From Darksidea phi (taxonomy: Eukaryota; Ascomycota; Dothideomycetes; Pleosporales; Lentitheciaceae): 64,000 bases of DNA. Under the pieces are notes generated by a model that was not told the DNA's origin, ran no database searches, and was given only the letters and a program-made list of their open reading frames with translations. The stretch spans positions 1 to 64,000 of the forward strand of contig JASJFT010000122.1 of assembly GCA_030770425.1 (NCBI GenBank), written 5' to 3'. Every line of letters begins with the position of its first letter. The first letter of the stretch is position 1. The position numbers and the translations under genes are program-made. Positions 33,455 through 44,911 of the stretch are shown here, one piece after another.

Positions 33455-35192
33455 TTAGTCTTGCTTTCTACGAATCCTCGGCAAACAGCACCAAAGCACC
33501 AGTATAGCCCCTAACAACGCCAGAATAACCGGCTGCAAAACCTTTACACCCTTTGCCTGCGCAATCGCCCCTATTCCAAATGGAAAAATCGCCGCTCCGC
33601 TCCCCCCGAAGGCGGCTGCAAACCCAATAGCACTGACGTGTAAGTGTTTGGGCAAAAGTTTGGTTGCGGCGACAATAGCGGCGGGGAAGAGGGGCCCGAG
33701 AAAGAAACCCTGTAGGGCGACGGCAACGGCGGAGACGTAGAATTGGGGGACGAGCCAGAAGATTAGTTCGAGGGCCATTGTTATGGGGAGGTAGATCTAT
33801 ACAATATGTCAGCGCGGTACCATTTGAGTTGCAAAGCAGCGGAACGCTAGACACAGTGAGATGTGTATCGGAGATGGCACTTACAGCAATAGCCAGCTTC
33901 TCCCCAAGCTTAGGCGTAACGAATCCCAGAATGATCCTTCCAACCGTGATCCCCATCCAGAACCCCGTGGCCGTCATACCACTTGCAAACTCCTCCCCGT
34001 GTCTAACTTCGAGCATGAATTTGACGATCCATCCACCAAGTGCAACCTCAGCACCCACATAGCCGAGCAAGAAGAGTGCGCAAAGCCAAGTGACACGGGC
34101 ATTGGGAGCACGTAGGAGTGCTTCAACCATTCGATTGTCTTTGGTGCTTGTCGTGCGTGGGTTGTTGGCGCGGAACACGGCGCCAGTAGCGGCCCAGAAG
34201 GCGGTACTGGAGGTTGTAAGCTCGATAGCGGCCATACCAATCTATTCTATGTCAGCTATTTTGTCCCGATTGGAATGCCAGCATTTGAAGACGGGATAGA
34301 ACTCACCATGACATAGTAGAAATAAAACCATGGCAACCGCTCCCCTTTCGTAATCATCGTCGTAGCTATCAGAGGTGCCAAAACGGCACCCAGTCCATAG
34401 AATGCATGCAAGAAGCCGAGGACTTCATTGGGATTCGCCATGTTCCCGATCCAGGCGTTCCATGCAGCATCGGCAAGACCATTTCCGAAACCCGCAATGA
34501 TGACTAGATGAAACCACAAAATTAGCGCAAGTCCTACAACCAGAGCCCTAGATTAGGTTTCCTCGATGCCACTTACAGATGACGACGAGCACAGGGTACG
34601 GAGGGTGAACAGCAATGACGATGTAGGCAATAAGATGGCATCCCGGCGCTATCATGGCAACACCGCGTTGACCGAACTTGAGATGAATGGCATTATTGAG
34701 GAGCGCGGATGCCGTGTAGCCAGCTAAGGGCGAAAGAAAGATGAGTGAAATGACAACGAAATTGAGGTTGTAGTAGGTTTGCAGCTGCACGACACATTAG
34801 CTCCCGCATTCCTGGCAGATATGGTCAAGGTATTCGTACGTATGGGATCAAAGCCTGCGACTAGTCAATTGCTGCTTACATGTATGAGGCTGGTCGATAC
34901 GTACACCATAAGCGGCATCGTTACTTCCCATGACCACAAAACTCCAGAACGCCGCCAGCGTCCGCCAAAAATTCACCCTTGGCGTATTCCATCGTTCTAA
35001 CCTCTCCGCAGCTTGTGTAGTCGGCGAAGGCAAATTCTCGACCGGATCACTAGCATCGTCTTCATCGAGCCGGCTTCCGCGCGTCTTACTGATTGTCCAG
35101 CTGGAAGCTGGTTTGACGATATAGTTGGAGACGTCCTGCAACTCGATCGATTGGGCTGGAGCCTCCATGGTGTATGTTGAGGTGGAAGCCAT
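33455..35192 (-). CDS. MFS transporter (Bsc6-like)
   Basis: Six exons: 35192-34905, 34854-34840 (15 nt), 34784-34577, 34503-34307, 34241-33885 and 33796-33455, giving 468 aa. The 15-nt exon encodes only ALIPY and is needed to join NDAAYG to LQTYYNLNFVVISLIFLSP. About 12 hydrophobic segments are visible: FWSFVVMGSNDAAYG in the first, FGNGLADAAWNAWIGNM in the middle and GFFLGPLFPAAIVAATKLLP late in the protein. The pattern matches fungal MFS proteins related to yeast Bsc6. A hydrophilic, acidic N-terminus of about 75 residues precedes the first helix. Substrate unknown. All five introns are GT-AG with lengths 50, 55, 73, 65 and 88 nt. Confidence 0.82.
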
Positions 35193-36398
35193 GACCGCGG
35201 TGTGTCAGAATGAGAAGCGGGGTGATGACTGACAAGGTGTTCTGTCTGCTGATGAAGACTGGGTTGGTTGGAGTAAGATGGTATATAAACCCTGGGTGCT
35301 CCTCCTGCGTATAACGGAGGTGTGCACAATAACCAGCAATTTTGTCGTTGCAGAGCAGAGGAATCGCTCTCAGCGCGACCACCTTGTGTTCTCAGGCAAA
35401 GCTCCCTAGCCAGAACAACAAGCTTTATACACTCTTCGCCCCGTCAACATGCGTCCTCTTTGACTCATAGTTCAACTCTCTCGTAATCACAGCACTATGC
35501 AAATGAGAAAATTCCCTGGAGGAAGGGCGGCATCTTGGCTATGACGATCCCCACAACGCGTCCTTGCCTCAAGCGGTAAAATAGCCCGCACACAGCAAGC
35601 ATCGGTAGAACCTCGGTTCAACGTAGTGGTCGTCGCGGGCCGTGGATCCTTCATTGTGCGCCATGCCGGGAATCTTACCATTGGGTGATATGCTGGAAAC
35701 TATGTGTAATGGCGGTGATTGTCAGCGACGAAGCGTGAATGTGGCTGTCGTGTCCACTAGCTGCGAAATCTAGCTTACCACTCCGACATTTGAAAAGAGT
35801 TGGACCCAAAGAGTCATGCATCAAGTGATGATCGCCGCTAGCATCACCACATCCGTGGTCAAACCATCTCACGGTGCATATGAAACTCCTTCAGTTCGAG
35901 GTGCTGCATGCCCGCCATTTCCGGATATCCCAAACCAAATTTAATACTTCACGCTTCACGCTCAGTTCAGAACAATTATGAATATAAATCAATAATAGGC
36001 TTCAAGCCCTTTCCATTCCATTTCACGTCCACCCTAATTACATACAACGTCGAGATGACTCTCCACTACGCTACCTTCCATGCGATGCAATCAACGTCTT
36101 GAGGGGTATTCTGCTGCAGAAACGAGGCGAGCAGCCTCCGCACATCTAAACCGTATAGAAAACGAAAACATGAGAAAACCAACAATAAAAAAAATTCTTG
36201 AGATCAACGCTTGTATTCAACGACTGTAGTGAAGGCAAAATATTGTCGTACCGTACAAACGCACCGGCTTTCCGCCTCCTTTCTCCGTAGTCCTCCTGTG
36301 CCCTCTAATAAACGCTCCCAATCATGAAAATATAAAGGTAACAAGTGATTGCTGGTCATGATAGTTGGAGGCGGTCAATAGGGTTGATTAGGGAGCGC
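35193..36398. other. Intergenic region
   Basis: 1.2 kb between two minus-strand genes, holding the MFS promoter and the 3' flank of the ferritin-like gene. No gene-like frame is supported. Confidence 0.6.
35282..35287 (-). promoter_or_regulatory. Possible TATA box of the MFS gene
   Basis: TATATA in the minus-strand context TTTATATACC, about 90 bp before the start codon. Position fits a TATA element, with no further evidence. Confidence 0.4.
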
Positions 36399-37474
36399 TT
36401 ATGAGGGCTGGACAACGGAGGGGCCAGCGAGGACCTCGGCGTCGGCGACGGATTGCGACTTGGTGAGCATCATGTAAACCTCGCCTTGGAGGCCCTGGGG
36501 GACTACGCAGTTGCCGTTCTCAAGCGGAGAGAATTGAGCGCCGCCACTGAATTCATATTAGCAATCTGTTGTTACAAGTTTAGTCTGAGTGTACTTACGG
36601 AGCGACGAAAGCACAGAATTGGGCACCGTTTGGCTGGGAGGCATCCGCCAATTTGAGGTTGGAGCCAACGGTCGCTAGCTCGGGGCTCATGAGGTTGATG
36701 GACGGGTTAGGCGTAATATTCAGGTTGGAACCCTCGGGGCACGATTTAATGAACTGGGCGGCCAGAGTGAAGACAGCCTTAGGACCAAGAGGCGTGTCGA
36801 AGGCAGCGGGGACGGGCTCGGCTCCGGAGGCGACACGGATGAAAGCCTGGTGACGGGCCTCAACGGTTACGATGGTGGCCGCCGCAGTGAGGACGTCGGA
36901 CGAGTTGACAAGAGGAGCGGCACCGAGGTATGCGGAGACGCCGACAGCTTCGAGGACGCGGGCAGTTGCGACCATGGTCTTCGCGTCGGTGAGGGCGGCA
37001 TCGAAGTTGTATTGGCAGGGCTCGACGGGCTGGGCTCCAGCTTGAGCAATGGCGGACTGAAGGGTCGTAACATGAACAGCTTCCGTTTGGCCAACACCCA
37101 TGAGAGACTTGATCTGACCTTCGGTGAGACCGAGAGCCTGGAAGTCAGACGCGGGGAACTTGGCGAAGCCCTGCTTGTAGAACTCGGACTCGAGGTGCTC
37201 TGCTGTGAGGGCACTAGGGACTATTAGACTGTGTCGTTGCTTCGCAACTCATGTCAACTTACAATTGAAGGATGTCAACATCGCTCAAACCTCCACCTGC
37301 GGCTGGCGGTGCGGCCGGTGCTGCTGATGGTGTTGATGACGGTGCTGCGGATGAGGTAGCAGAGGCAGCGGCGGACGACGAAGACTCCTGGCGCATGACG
37401 ATGCCTGCGGGGGCGGCTCCGGCGAGGGGAGCCAGGGCCATCAGGCCGTATACGATTGATCGTGTGCTCGGCAT
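36399..37474 (-). CDS. Secreted ferritin-like domain protein (Rds1-like)
   Basis: Three exons: 37474-37263, 37213-36599 and 36546-36399, giving 324 aa. A signal peptide (MPSTRSIVYGLMALAPLAGA) is followed by a Ser/Ala/Pro-rich linker (about 28-60). A ferritin-like four-helix domain follows: ILQFALTAEHLESEFYKQGF, VHVTTLQSAIAQAG, CQYNFDAALTDAKTMVATAR and IVTVEARHQAFIRV. The visible Glu/His positions (AEHLESEF and EARH) fit the di-iron-type pattern, although metal binding is not proven. The family includes the fission yeast stress-response protein Rds1. The C-terminal exon (GGAQFSPLENGNCVVPQGLQ) carries a typical extension. Introns are 49 and 52 nt. Role in stress or the cell surface is inferred. 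Confidence 0.85.
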
Positions 37475-39272
37475 TGTGCTGAATTAGACTGTTGATATGT
37501 TGGAAAGACGGGTGGAGTGAGCGACGACCAGCAAAGTCTAGCTTTGAATGAGTATTATAAATTTCCTTAGAGTCCAACCAGGGACAGAGAAGAGAAGGCG
37601 TAAAGAGTGCAGTGAGATATTAGTTACACAGGAGAAGATATCGGGCGGAAAGGCTTCTGCCAGCTGATATCCAACAGAAAACGATTTGGGAAACAGAGGC
37701 GGGCGACGAATGGACTTATAGCCCACATTGCGACTCGAGGGCTGCATCTGAGACGCCATAGTAAATTCGGGGGACGGATGCGCGCTCGTGGCGGGATGGC
37801 GGACTGCAGCAATCCCGCCCACGCCTGGCTCTCTTACCGGATCTGAAGCCAGTCAAGCTTTTCGGCTTGGCTCAGGGCCCTCCGATCAGCCAGGATACAG
37901 CCTGGAGACGCTGTGGCAGCCGCTGGTGGAGTTCGCGAAGATGTGAAGGGGGTCATGTTGGGTGCGTGAGGTGTAACAGGTCCGGGGTGCTGCGACGCTT
38001 GAGCCACGCCACGAAACCGTTCGGGTGACAGTATGCAGTTTGTTACTCGGAGAGGGTGCAGCCGTCGGCGCGCTTGCATTCTGGGCCCATTTCCCGAGTG
38101 CATGCCGCGCAAGGTGACGGCCCTCGCGCATCCGGACGGCGTACGTGGTTCAGGTGTTGAAGCTTTGTTTGTCATCAGTTGCCCTTTGAACCCGAGGCGA
38201 GGATCCACTCTGGACGTCGAAGATTCAAACATTGTTTCAACGGCTCTCTCGCGGTCCACATGCGTGCCGGAAGCTTGCAAAGCCATGAGATCGCCAAGGG
38301 CGCTGCGCTGCTCATGATGTTGCGAGGTATGGATTGTACGTGGCTGGGGTGAAAGGTTTCTGGCTGAGGCATCTAAAACACTACACGGCTCGGCAAAGTA
38401 CCAGCGCAAGATTAGGACCACCGCCCAGTGCCTCAGGCCTGCAAATTCTAGCGTGTACCGAATCGCGCATGCCACGGGGCAGGAGCTCTGTGCCAGGGGT
38501 AGTGGTTCGCAACAAGTCGCAGATCTTGTTGCCCTCCATCAACTCGTTCCAAGCATCGAGCCGCGCATTTCGGCTTCAATCTAGCCTATTCCCCAACCTC
38601 CAGGCGGCGCCCAAGCGGGTAAACGCGCTATGCTGGTGCAAATAGCTGCATCCGACGGAACAGGTCGATGCCTTTCGCCATGTTTTCCATCTTGCGACCA
38701 ATCGAGAGCCTCGCGCAAACGTTGCTGCTGGATCTTGCGTCTAATGTGGACCGGGTCTGCACGGCTGACTGCCCGCTGCACACATCGGATAATATAGCGA
38801 AATGAGATTGAAGGACGGGACGTGAATGCTTTCGATTTCAGACTACGGCTAAGCACATGAAGGAATAACGGCAATATTGACTCTACTCAAGGGGGCTTCC
38901 ACACTGCATCAACACATTAATATACTCTCCTCCCACTGATGACCTGCTAATCTGCTAAGATGTATAACCCCATTACTTTTATCACCTACACATGAAGAAT
39001 ACAGATATTTCTGTTCATCTTCCCCTCTCTTGTTCGCGATAATATATTCGTGCCATGCAATTTCTCTCTACACAAATCCTTCGGAAACGGGACCACTGCC
39101 GCATACAATCAATGGGACAAGAAATAGGAAGGTTGACCGAGGTCAGCATGCCCTTAGACACGCTGGTCCGCGTAGTGTGATGACTCTTGAAGTTCGCGGT
39201 GGACTAAGGCACAGCGACAATGAGCCGAGGCGATGTGATGATGAGGATACGAAACCCGTCCGTCGAAGCTCC
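37475..39272. other. Intergenic region
   Basis: Promoter of the ferritin-like gene and the long 3' flank of SSD1, both minus strand. Frames such as minus 37834-38475 lack family signatures. I see no further gene. Confidence 0.55.
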
Positions 39273-42200
39273 TTACAAAGCGAAAGGGTTAAGAGACCGA
39301 ATGGTCAGGCATCTGATGATTTTGGTTAGCGTACTGCGACGAATTGGAACGCAACTGTTAACATACGGTGGACTCTTGGTCAGATCCGTCTTAAGGATGA
39401 TTGGCACACGAGTCATCTCCTTCACATCCTGAATGTAATCTCCGTTCTCCTCTCGAAGGGCGAACCAGCTCAAGTACTTCTCCTTGTTTGTGAGCTTCGT
39501 CTCGGGGGCTTCACTGGCGCTCTGCGCGAGCTTTGAGTCAGAGTTGACGCGATGAGGAGCTTGGCCAGTAAGACCGCTCCTAGTCGGTGAAGGAGGCATG
39601 CTCTGCGTAGGGCGATCCGCTCCAGATGGGTTGAGCGAGACGCCAGCCATTGCCCCGGTCACATCGCTCGAATCGTCGTCTTCGTCATCGAACAGCGCGT
39701 CTACGTCGTCAGTGGATATCGTTCCAGTATCCATCTGCCTGCGCTGAGCCTCTTCCTGCTCCTTCGCACGCTGCTTAGCAACCTCTGCATCACGCGCCGC
39801 GGCGGCAGCATGGGCACCACGAGCCGAACCGTGCTTCGGCCTTTCATCCTCCGGAATGTACGTAGAAGAGGGAACCCCCTTCTCCCAGTACAGCTCAAGA
39901 AGACGCTTGTTCTTGTCAAACTCGGCCTTCTTCAATGGCAACTGATCGCAATGGACGCGCTTCTCGAAACCGTACTCGGGAATGAGGACGTCGAACGCCG
40001 ACTCATAAACGCAGAGAACAATGCCTTCGGCAATCAAGTCACCCCCAAGATTTTGCCTCTTCTTGTCCATGTTGCGGCATGCTTCGATGTGCACACTTTG
40101 CTCCTGGGCTGCACGCGCAGAATCTTTCTTAGTGTTACACATCTCGGCCGTCTTTGCCAACACCTCAATGTCCTCGTTGAATTCAATCGCACCGTTGGAC
40201 ATAACTGCCTCTAGTTGACGGTGGACGATAATATCTGCATAGCGACGCGACGGATTGGTGAAGTGGGTGTACAGCGGAAGGTTCAGAGCATAGTGGGAGC
40301 GCTGATCCTCCGATAGCTTACCAGCAACGAAATACTTGGCACGGGGCATAGACTTGATGATCAGTGTCTCCATGCCCTTTCGAATATCGCTATCTTCGAC
40401 TTCAAAAAGACTGCTCTGTAGAGTGCCGCTGCTGGTAGTGTCAATGGAGTAGCCGATGGCATTCATGCGCTCGGCAATTGTCTGCAACCGGCGGGGGTTG
40501 GGTGAAGCTTGGCGGCGAAGGAAAGCTTTCTCTGGAAGGCCTGCAGCAATCTTCTTAGCCACGAAAGCGTTTGCTTTATGACTAAGCTCCTCGATGCATT
40601 CGTGAGACGGAGACGAGTCAAAGATGTTTGCTTCGACAGGGACATTCTCATCGTCCAATTGATGGAAGAGGCGGAGAGAGGGAAGTTCCGTGGCACGATC
40701 GCCGAAACGTATCTGGCGGAACTTCTGAGTAATGTCGTGGAGTGTCTTGATATCTTTGGCGCGGGCTGCCGGGATTTCGATTTCGCTGCCGTTCATAACG
40801 GCGTCAACCTCCTCGTACGTCAGCTTTCCAGCGCTCTTGATGACTGACTTGCCGATCCACGTCTCATCCTCGTAGACATGACCAGAATTGGGGTCGACCT
40901 TGAATATCACGCTGACTGTGTAGCGTTCCTCCCCTGGGCTCAAGCAGCAGATCTCAGAAGAGAGACGAGGGGGGAGCATGTTGACTGCGCGGTCCATTAG
41001 GTATACAGCCGTGCCACGCTTCTTAGCCTCGCGGTCGACGAGGGAGTTTGGCTTGATGAAGTGGGCAACATCGGCAACGTGGAAACCAATCTCCACGCGT
41101 CCATCTTCCAAGTACTTGAAGTGAATGGCATCATCCAGATCCTTGGCCCCGTTCGGGTCGATGGTGAAGGTCTCCTCTCTCCTCAGGTCACGGCGGTTTT
41201 CCAGAGCAGCCTCGCCATCATTCGCAACGGACCAGTCTTCAAAGCCTACGTTCTTGATGACGGCATCAGAGAAATCATCTGGCCCGAAATTGTTGTCCCG
41301 CAGCAGAGCATCGGTTTCCACCTTAGGGTCACCCATCTCACCGAGCTGCTCGACTAGGGTACCGAAGGGATGAAGGGAGGTGATTGGCCATCGCTTGATG
41401 CAAGCGACGAATATGCGATTGGCATAGTCCTGATGCTTCTCAACGAAGTCCCGAGGAGCCTGTTCGGTCGGGATGGCAATCAAAGGAACGCGCTTGTCGG
41501 TCGGCTTGAACCAAACAATCTTTGGCTTGTCCTGCTGGCGCTCCGGTTGAGGACGATGCCCGCCCTCACGGGCTGCGCGTTCAGCTTCTTGCTTCTCCTT
41601 TGTAGCCTGGCTGCTGGGGCGCAGAAGTCCTAGGGTACTAGAGTACTGTCAGCCATAATGATTGCTTGTTCGAAATGTTATCCACTCACCCTGAGAACAT
41701 CTGGCCGGCGACACGTTCAATGACAGCCACGACATGGCCCGCATACAACGGCTTCTGCTCGTCATTGATCTCTTCCTCCTCCATGAGTAGCAAGCTCTGG
41801 CCTTCAACCTCGACATCGTCGTTCTTCTTTTGGGTAGGACGCTGACGTAAACTGCCGCGGCGGCGGATTCCCCCCTCACCCTGGCTACTCTCTGGTTGGG
41901 TAGTGGCATCGTTGACGGCAATGTTGCTTCCGCCACGAGGGTCAGCATTGTCTTTCCTCTTCTTCTTCTCTTCCTTCTCGCGCTTCTGTCCCCAAACCTC
42001 ATCAACATCGAGAAGCTCGATCGCGACTAGGTCACCTTCAAGCGCACGATTCCTATCTTTGCTACCACAGATAAAGATATCGGCATCTAGATCAGTAGTC
42101 GTGACGTAGGCATCGCTGCGGTTCTTCTTGTTGACTCGAAGAATGCCGGCAACGAGTTGTCCATCGCTCAACAAAGCAGGAAGGGTGGCTTGCGGTAGGT

Positions 42201-43573
42201 AAGGAGTGAATAGTGTCTTACGCTGTTGTTGCTGGTTGTGCATGCCCATCTGCGGCTGGGCGTGTTGGCTGGCCTGGAGACCTCCCATGCCTCCACCGTT
42301 CATCTGCGCAGCCTGCAGAGCCTGTAGATGGGCGATTTGTAAGGGATTGAGGCCCTGACCGGCAAACATTTGTTGTGGGACGAGTACCTGTCCCTGGGGA
42401 AGCTGTACCAGCTGAGGCTGGCCAGGATATTGGAAGTTGCCAATGGAGCCGATGGACTGGTTCACAGAGCCGCGAGTCCGGTGTCCTGGCTGGAAAGGAG
42501 CGGCATTGGCCGTCTGATTCATGTTGAAATTACCCATGTTCTGGGCGTGAGTGTTCTGCTCAGGTTGTGGTTGTGATGATTGTTGCTGTTGTTGCTGTTG
42601 CTGCTGCTGTTGGTTTTGAGGCTGTCTCCAGTTGCCGTCGAAGTTGCGAGACTGACTTCGTCCATGACCTTGGCTACCATGGCCCTGGCTGCCGCGACGC
42701 TGAAAGTCAGACTGACCACCTTGAGCGCCACTGCTGTTATCGTTTGCCTGAGGGCCGGGGAACTGGAAGTTACCTCCACCACGACCGGCGTTTCCGCCGC
42801 CGCGCCCAACGGCCATACTCTGGCTACGACCATGAGCGCCCCGGCCACCGCGAGTCGCGGACTGGTCGGTGCTGTTCCCGCTAGGGCTCGAATCACGGTT
42901 GGCGCTAGAGCCGCCAGCGGAAGGAAGGGGGAACTGGAAGCCTGAAGTCTTTCTCTTCTGCTCAGCTAGTTCGGCCGCCTTCTTCGCCTCGGGAAGGGCC
43001 AAAGAATGCCGTCGAGTATGCCCTGAGCCAGCGCCGCCGCCCCCGCGACCACGGGGGTTCACATTCTCTCTGCTCTGGGTTCCCTGTTGTCCACCAAATT
43101 CACCAAACCCTGAGGTGCCTGATGACGGCGCCGGGGGAGGGCCCATGACGTTCGGCAGGGCAGATTGGTTGCGACGGTGTGCAGACGGTTGCGAGGGGGT
43201 GTTCATGGGCACAGCGAGATGCTGTTGAGGCACCTGCTGCGGAAATTGGTACTGGTTATTGTGCGGTGACACATTAGGCATCTGTCCTTGCATCTGGAAA
43301 TTGCCGGGCAGGTGCTGCTGTGGCTGGATCATGCCCATGTTGACATACTGCTGATGCGTCGCAGCAATCTGTTGCTGCTGTTGTTGTAAAACTTCAATCT
43401 GCTGGGCGATAGCCAGTTGTTCCACTACACGAGCATTGTCAGCAGCTGCGCAGTCAGGAAGGGGAGGACCACGCACTCATCAGCGGCGTCAACTCAGACG
43501 GGCTACGTCGATGAGCGATGTGCAGGCGACGGCCAGCAGGGCCCATAGGCCCCTGTTGGCCTTGCTGGTCCAT
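39273..43573 (-). CDS. SSD1: Ssd1-type RNA-binding protein (cold-shock plus RNase II-like)
   Basis: Four exons: 43573-43477, 43424-41690, 41637-39367 and 39312-39273, giving 1380 aa. The first exon ends in SPSELTPLM, and the last is a 40-nt exon encoding CLTIRSLNPFAL. The N-terminal half is Gln/Gly/Asn-rich and disordered, with a polyGln tract (about 42570-42610 on the DNA) and RGG-like segments. A cold-shock region follows (LFTPYLPQATLPALLSDGQL, DADIFICGSKDRNRALEGD). The RNB domain includes ETFTIDPNGAKDLDDAIHF near 768-786 and YTHFTNPSRRYADIIVHRQ. Yeast Ssd1 binds mRNAs for cell-wall proteins and is considered a pseudonuclease controlled by the Cbk1 kinase; the N-terminal HIAHRRSPSEL is a Cbk1-type H-x-R/K-x-x-S site. 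It is divergent from GLE1. Confidence 0.93.
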
Positions 43574-44911
43574 GATATCAACTGTGGTGGTGGTTCAAAG
43601 CCCGCGCCTGCAGGCGTGGATATGGACTATTCACTGAACGTAACGGTCGACGCAGTCGAGGCCGCCGAGAGGGCGAATCGGCCGAATAGGCACTCGATGG
43701 ATTATCTGGGCCCTGTCAGCAATGGAGCACGGGCGACGGCGGGACGCGGATGATGCGGTGGATGAAGGAGACAGAGCGGGGGAGATGGTGGATGGGAACC
43801 AGGATCTGTCTGGGAGCTAGCGCGGGACACTTACACTGCGGACGACGAGTGCGATAAAGGCAAGGTGCGTTTCAAGATGATGTTCTCGATGAGGGATGCT
43901 GGCACTCTAAGCTCTGCAAAGTGACTGGCGAGCAGGTGGTGGTTGTTGTCTGGGTGTTGGTGGTGATAAGGATCGGGGGTTGCAGGGGCGGGCGATGGCG
44001 TCGTTCAAGGAGCGATTTCCCTGGTGCGGGCTGTGAACACAAACAGCAAAATCAGGAGAGAGGGAGTGCGTCGAAAGAGGGGGTAGCGATCGCGCGTAGA
44101 GGAAGAGAGGTAGGAGTGAGAGTGAGGGAAAAGGTAGGAGGGATGATGGTGCGGAGTAGGATGCTAGGTGGTAGAAGAGAAGGCGGCCCCAGCTTTCTAA
44201 AATATAGCAGTGATCGGCTTCCGCAAACGACACCACGGACCAGACGTACGTCACTCAAGCGAAAGCCCACGGATGAAAAGCAAAAGGAGGGAAGCGCAGG
44301 CAGGGCGCAATTGTGCCACCAGGCAGCGAGGCTATATATGACAGATGCAAAGAAAAAGCAGTGATTCCCTAGCCAAGTCTCAGCGGCTGCAATGTGAAGC
44401 ACAGCGTTTTGCACTCTAGCCTCCGCGTTTCAACGAGTGAGCTAGTAGCTTTTCTCGCATCACCAAGCCTGCGACGCAACGCGCTCGGGGGCGTCACGAG
44501 ACGAAAACACTGTTTGTTTTGCTCGAGCAAGCTGCAGTCCGTCTTGGAGTGACACGAGTGCTTTGGGGCGCACTTGGAGCTTGCAAGTTCGTCTCGAGTT
44601 TCTCCAGATGTCTGGATGCACCCGTCTCACCATTCCCAGCCTGGACATCGCTCGTCGCCTGAGTCGTGCTTCATTGGGAGGCTCAGACGGATGCAGACAG
44701 GTGTCAGCCGCGGTATTTGCAGTGACACGGTCGAGTGAGTGGTGAACAGCTGAAGGAGGGCGAGGCCAATGGCGATTCAAGGTTAGGATAAAGGTCACGT
44801 GTGTGCGCTCGGGCCACTATCGGCGTATCGCGATAATTGCTTTGAGCGCGCTCCAACCACGCCTTTTTGAACACACTCAATTGCCCGCCATAACCACTCC
44901 AACTTACCACG
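43574..44911. other. Divergent promoter region, SSD1/GLE1
   Basis: 1.3 kb between divergent starts, probably including a long SSD1 5' leader. A CACGTG site lies 116 bp before GLE1. Frames within it (43436-43753, 43921-44364) look fortuitous. Confidence 0.6.
44796..44801. promoter_or_regulatory. CACGTG box upstream of GLE1
   Basis: CACGTG in the context GGTCACGTGTG lies 116 bp before the GLE1 start. The GGTCACGTG core equals that of the PRP11/TBCE promoter. Binding is inferred. Confidence 0.45.

Noticed and set aside
43921..44364. 147-codon plus-strand frame between SSD1 and GLE1
   Set aside because: It is low complexity, without family motifs, in a region expected to be the SSD1 leader and promoter.
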